Shown: positions 13,797 through 14,886 of the stretch, in pieces | Position numbering within the stretch: position 1 is the stretch's first letter | Layout of the letters: the number at the start of each line of letters is the position of its first letter | From: an uncultured Lachnospiraceae bacterium | GTDB lineage: Bacteria; Bacillota; Clostridia; Lachnospirales; Lachnospiraceae | Direction: 5' to 3' | Length of the DNA stretch: 14,886 bases | Assembly: GCA_902476645.1 (NCBI GenBank) | Contig: CABSEG010000072.1 | Span: forward strand, 1 to 14,886 | Notes under the pieces: generated by a model | Database searches by the model: none | Told to the model about the DNA's origin: nothing | The model's input: the letters and a program-made list of their open reading frames with translations, nothing else | Program-made: the position numbers and the translations under genes

Positions 13797-14886
13797 TTAT
13801 ACTTCTTTGTAATCTCCGTCCACCACGTCATCTGCTTGATAAGAATCTGCAGAACCAGCAGAACCCATATCCGGCCCTGCGCTCTGCGCTCCCTGGGCAG
13901 CCTGCGCCTGCTCATAAACCTTTGCAAACACTTTCTGAGCACTCTCCATCAGTTTTTCCTTGGCTGCCTTGATCTCAGCCACCTGAGACTCCGTCATCTC
14001 CTCCGGATTTGATTTCTCAATCAGTTCTTTTAACGCTGCCAGATCCGCTTCCACTGCAGTCTTATCATTTGCGTCTACTTTATCGCCTACTTCCTCCAGT
14101 GCCTTTTCTGTCTGAAATACCATGGAGTCCGCATCGTTTCTGGTATCAATTGCCTCTTTTCTCTTCTTATCCTGAGCCTCATATTCTGCTGCTTCCTTTA
14201 CAGCCTTTTCAATATCTGACTCAGACATATTAGAGCCGGAGGTAATCGTAATATGCTGCTCTTTTCCTGTTCCCAGATCCTTTGCAGACACATTCACAAT
14301 ACCGTTCGCATCAATATCAAAGGTTACTTCAATCTGAGGTACGCCTCTTCTTGCAGGAGGAATTCCATCCAAGCGGAACTGACCCAGAGATTTATTATCT
14401 CTTGCAAACTGTCTCTCACCCTGTACCACGTGAATATCTACAGCGGTCTGATTATCCGCTGCTGTCGAGAATACCTGACTCTTCTTAGTCGGGATCGTGG
14501 TATTTCTCTCGATCAGCCTTGTTGCCACACCACCCATAGTCTCGATGGACAGTGACAGCGGGGTGACATCCAGCAGAAGGATATCGCCTGCGCCTGCATC
14601 CCCGGCCAGCTTACCGCCCTGGACGGATGCTCCAAGGGCCACACACTCATCCGGATTCAGGCTCTTGCTGGGCTCATGACCTGTCAGTGCTTTTACCTTA
14701 TCCTGCACGGCAGGTATACGGGTTGAACCTCCCACCAGCAGTACCTTCGAAATCTCACTTGCCGTCAAACCGGCATCTTTTAAAGCTGTAGTCACAGGAG
14801 CTGCTGTTCTCTCTACCAGATCATGTGTCAATTCATCAAATTTTGCTCTTGTCAGGTTCATATCAAAATGCTTCGGTCCTTCCGAG
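13797..14886 (-). CDS. dnaK: Chaperone DnaK (Hsp70), partial, N-terminus cut by window edge
   Basis: Hsp70 chaperone that binds exposed hydrophobic peptides in an ATP-driven cycle with DnaJ and GrpE. The last 362 residues are visible. The reading frame stays open to the right edge (SEGPKHFD precedes the methionine at 14861), so that internal Met is not the start. Present are the end of the nucleotide-binding domain (KVLLVGGSTRIPAVQ), the interdomain linker LLLDVTPLSL, the peptide-binding domain (NTTIPTKKSQVFSTAADNQ) and the helical lid. The tail is rich in Ala, Gln and Gly and ends DVVDGDYKEV, the usual DnaK C-terminal motif. It is probably heat-regulated via elements outside this window; none is visible here. 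Confidence 0.98.
   Translation of the reverse strand, partial: SEGPKHFDMNLTRAKFDELTHDLVERTAAPVTTALKDAGLTASEISKVLLVGGSTRIPAVQDKVKALTGHEPSKSLNPDECVALGASVQGGKLAGDAGAGDILLLDVTPLSLSIETMGGVATRLIERNTTIPTKKSQVFSTAADNQTAVDIHVVQGERQFARDNKSLGQFRLDGIPPARRGVPQIEVTFDIDANGIVNVSAKDLGTGKEQHITITSGSNMSESDIEKAVKEAAEYEAQDKKRKEAIDTRNDADSMVFQTEKALEEVGDKVDANDKTAVEADLAALKELIEKSNPEEMTESQVAEIKAAKEKLMESAQKVFAKVYEQAQAAQGAQSAGPDMGSAGSADSYQADDVVDGDYKEV

Noticed and set aside
13797..14861. Start of dnaK at the Met at 14861
   Set aside because: The frame stays open to the window edge and the preceding residues match Hsp70; the gene is truncated by the window, not short.

Overview
The window reads as ordinary chromosome of a low-to-mid GC Firmicute, most likely a gut-type Lachnospiraceae or other Clostridia. 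This rests on strong AGGAGG ribosome binding sites, a K+-dependent membrane pyrophosphatase, a surface protein with a VKTGD-type sorting signal, a MATE transporter paired with a MerR regulator, and the dnaK-dnaJ order. Species cannot be named from the sequence. All but one of the genes lie on the minus strand, so genes are described right to left in reading direction. No tRNA, rRNA, CRISPR array, insertion sequence or phage gene was seen.

Right end (12.4-14.9 kb): the 3' part of dnaK, an intergenic region with a long imperfect hairpin, then dnaJ and its terminator. Next (11.6-12.3 kb) is a sparse region. It holds one plus-strand gene for a 103-residue cysteine-flanked helical protein of unknown function, a 29-residue membrane peptide on the minus strand, and a possible three-way-junction RNA element between them ending in seven T. 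Then comes a two-gene efflux unit (9.5-11.6 kb): a MATE transporter overlapped at its end by a MerR/GyrI-like regulator.

Middle (4.1-9.4 kb): hppA, an ion-pumping pyrophosphatase with a long leader, then a large wall-anchored surface protein. The latter has a near-consensus promoter overlapped by a perfectly phased 11-bp tandem repeat that resembles a response-regulator (Pho-box-like) site. A strong terminator separates it from the next unit, whose extended -10 promoter starts almost inside that terminator.

Left end (0-4 kb): a COG2509-type FAD-dependent oxidoreductase overlaps by 16 bases a small protein that looks like a SIR2 fold with its catalytic motifs replaced. Then follow hisH and hisF (the two subunits of imidazole glycerol phosphate synthase, one base apart) and the 5' part of ung (uracil-DNA glycosylase), which is cut by the left edge. 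The most unusual items are the FAD oxidoreductase/degenerate SIR2 pair, the structured element near 11.9 kb, and the phased repeat near 6.68 kb. None is proven to be a new system.
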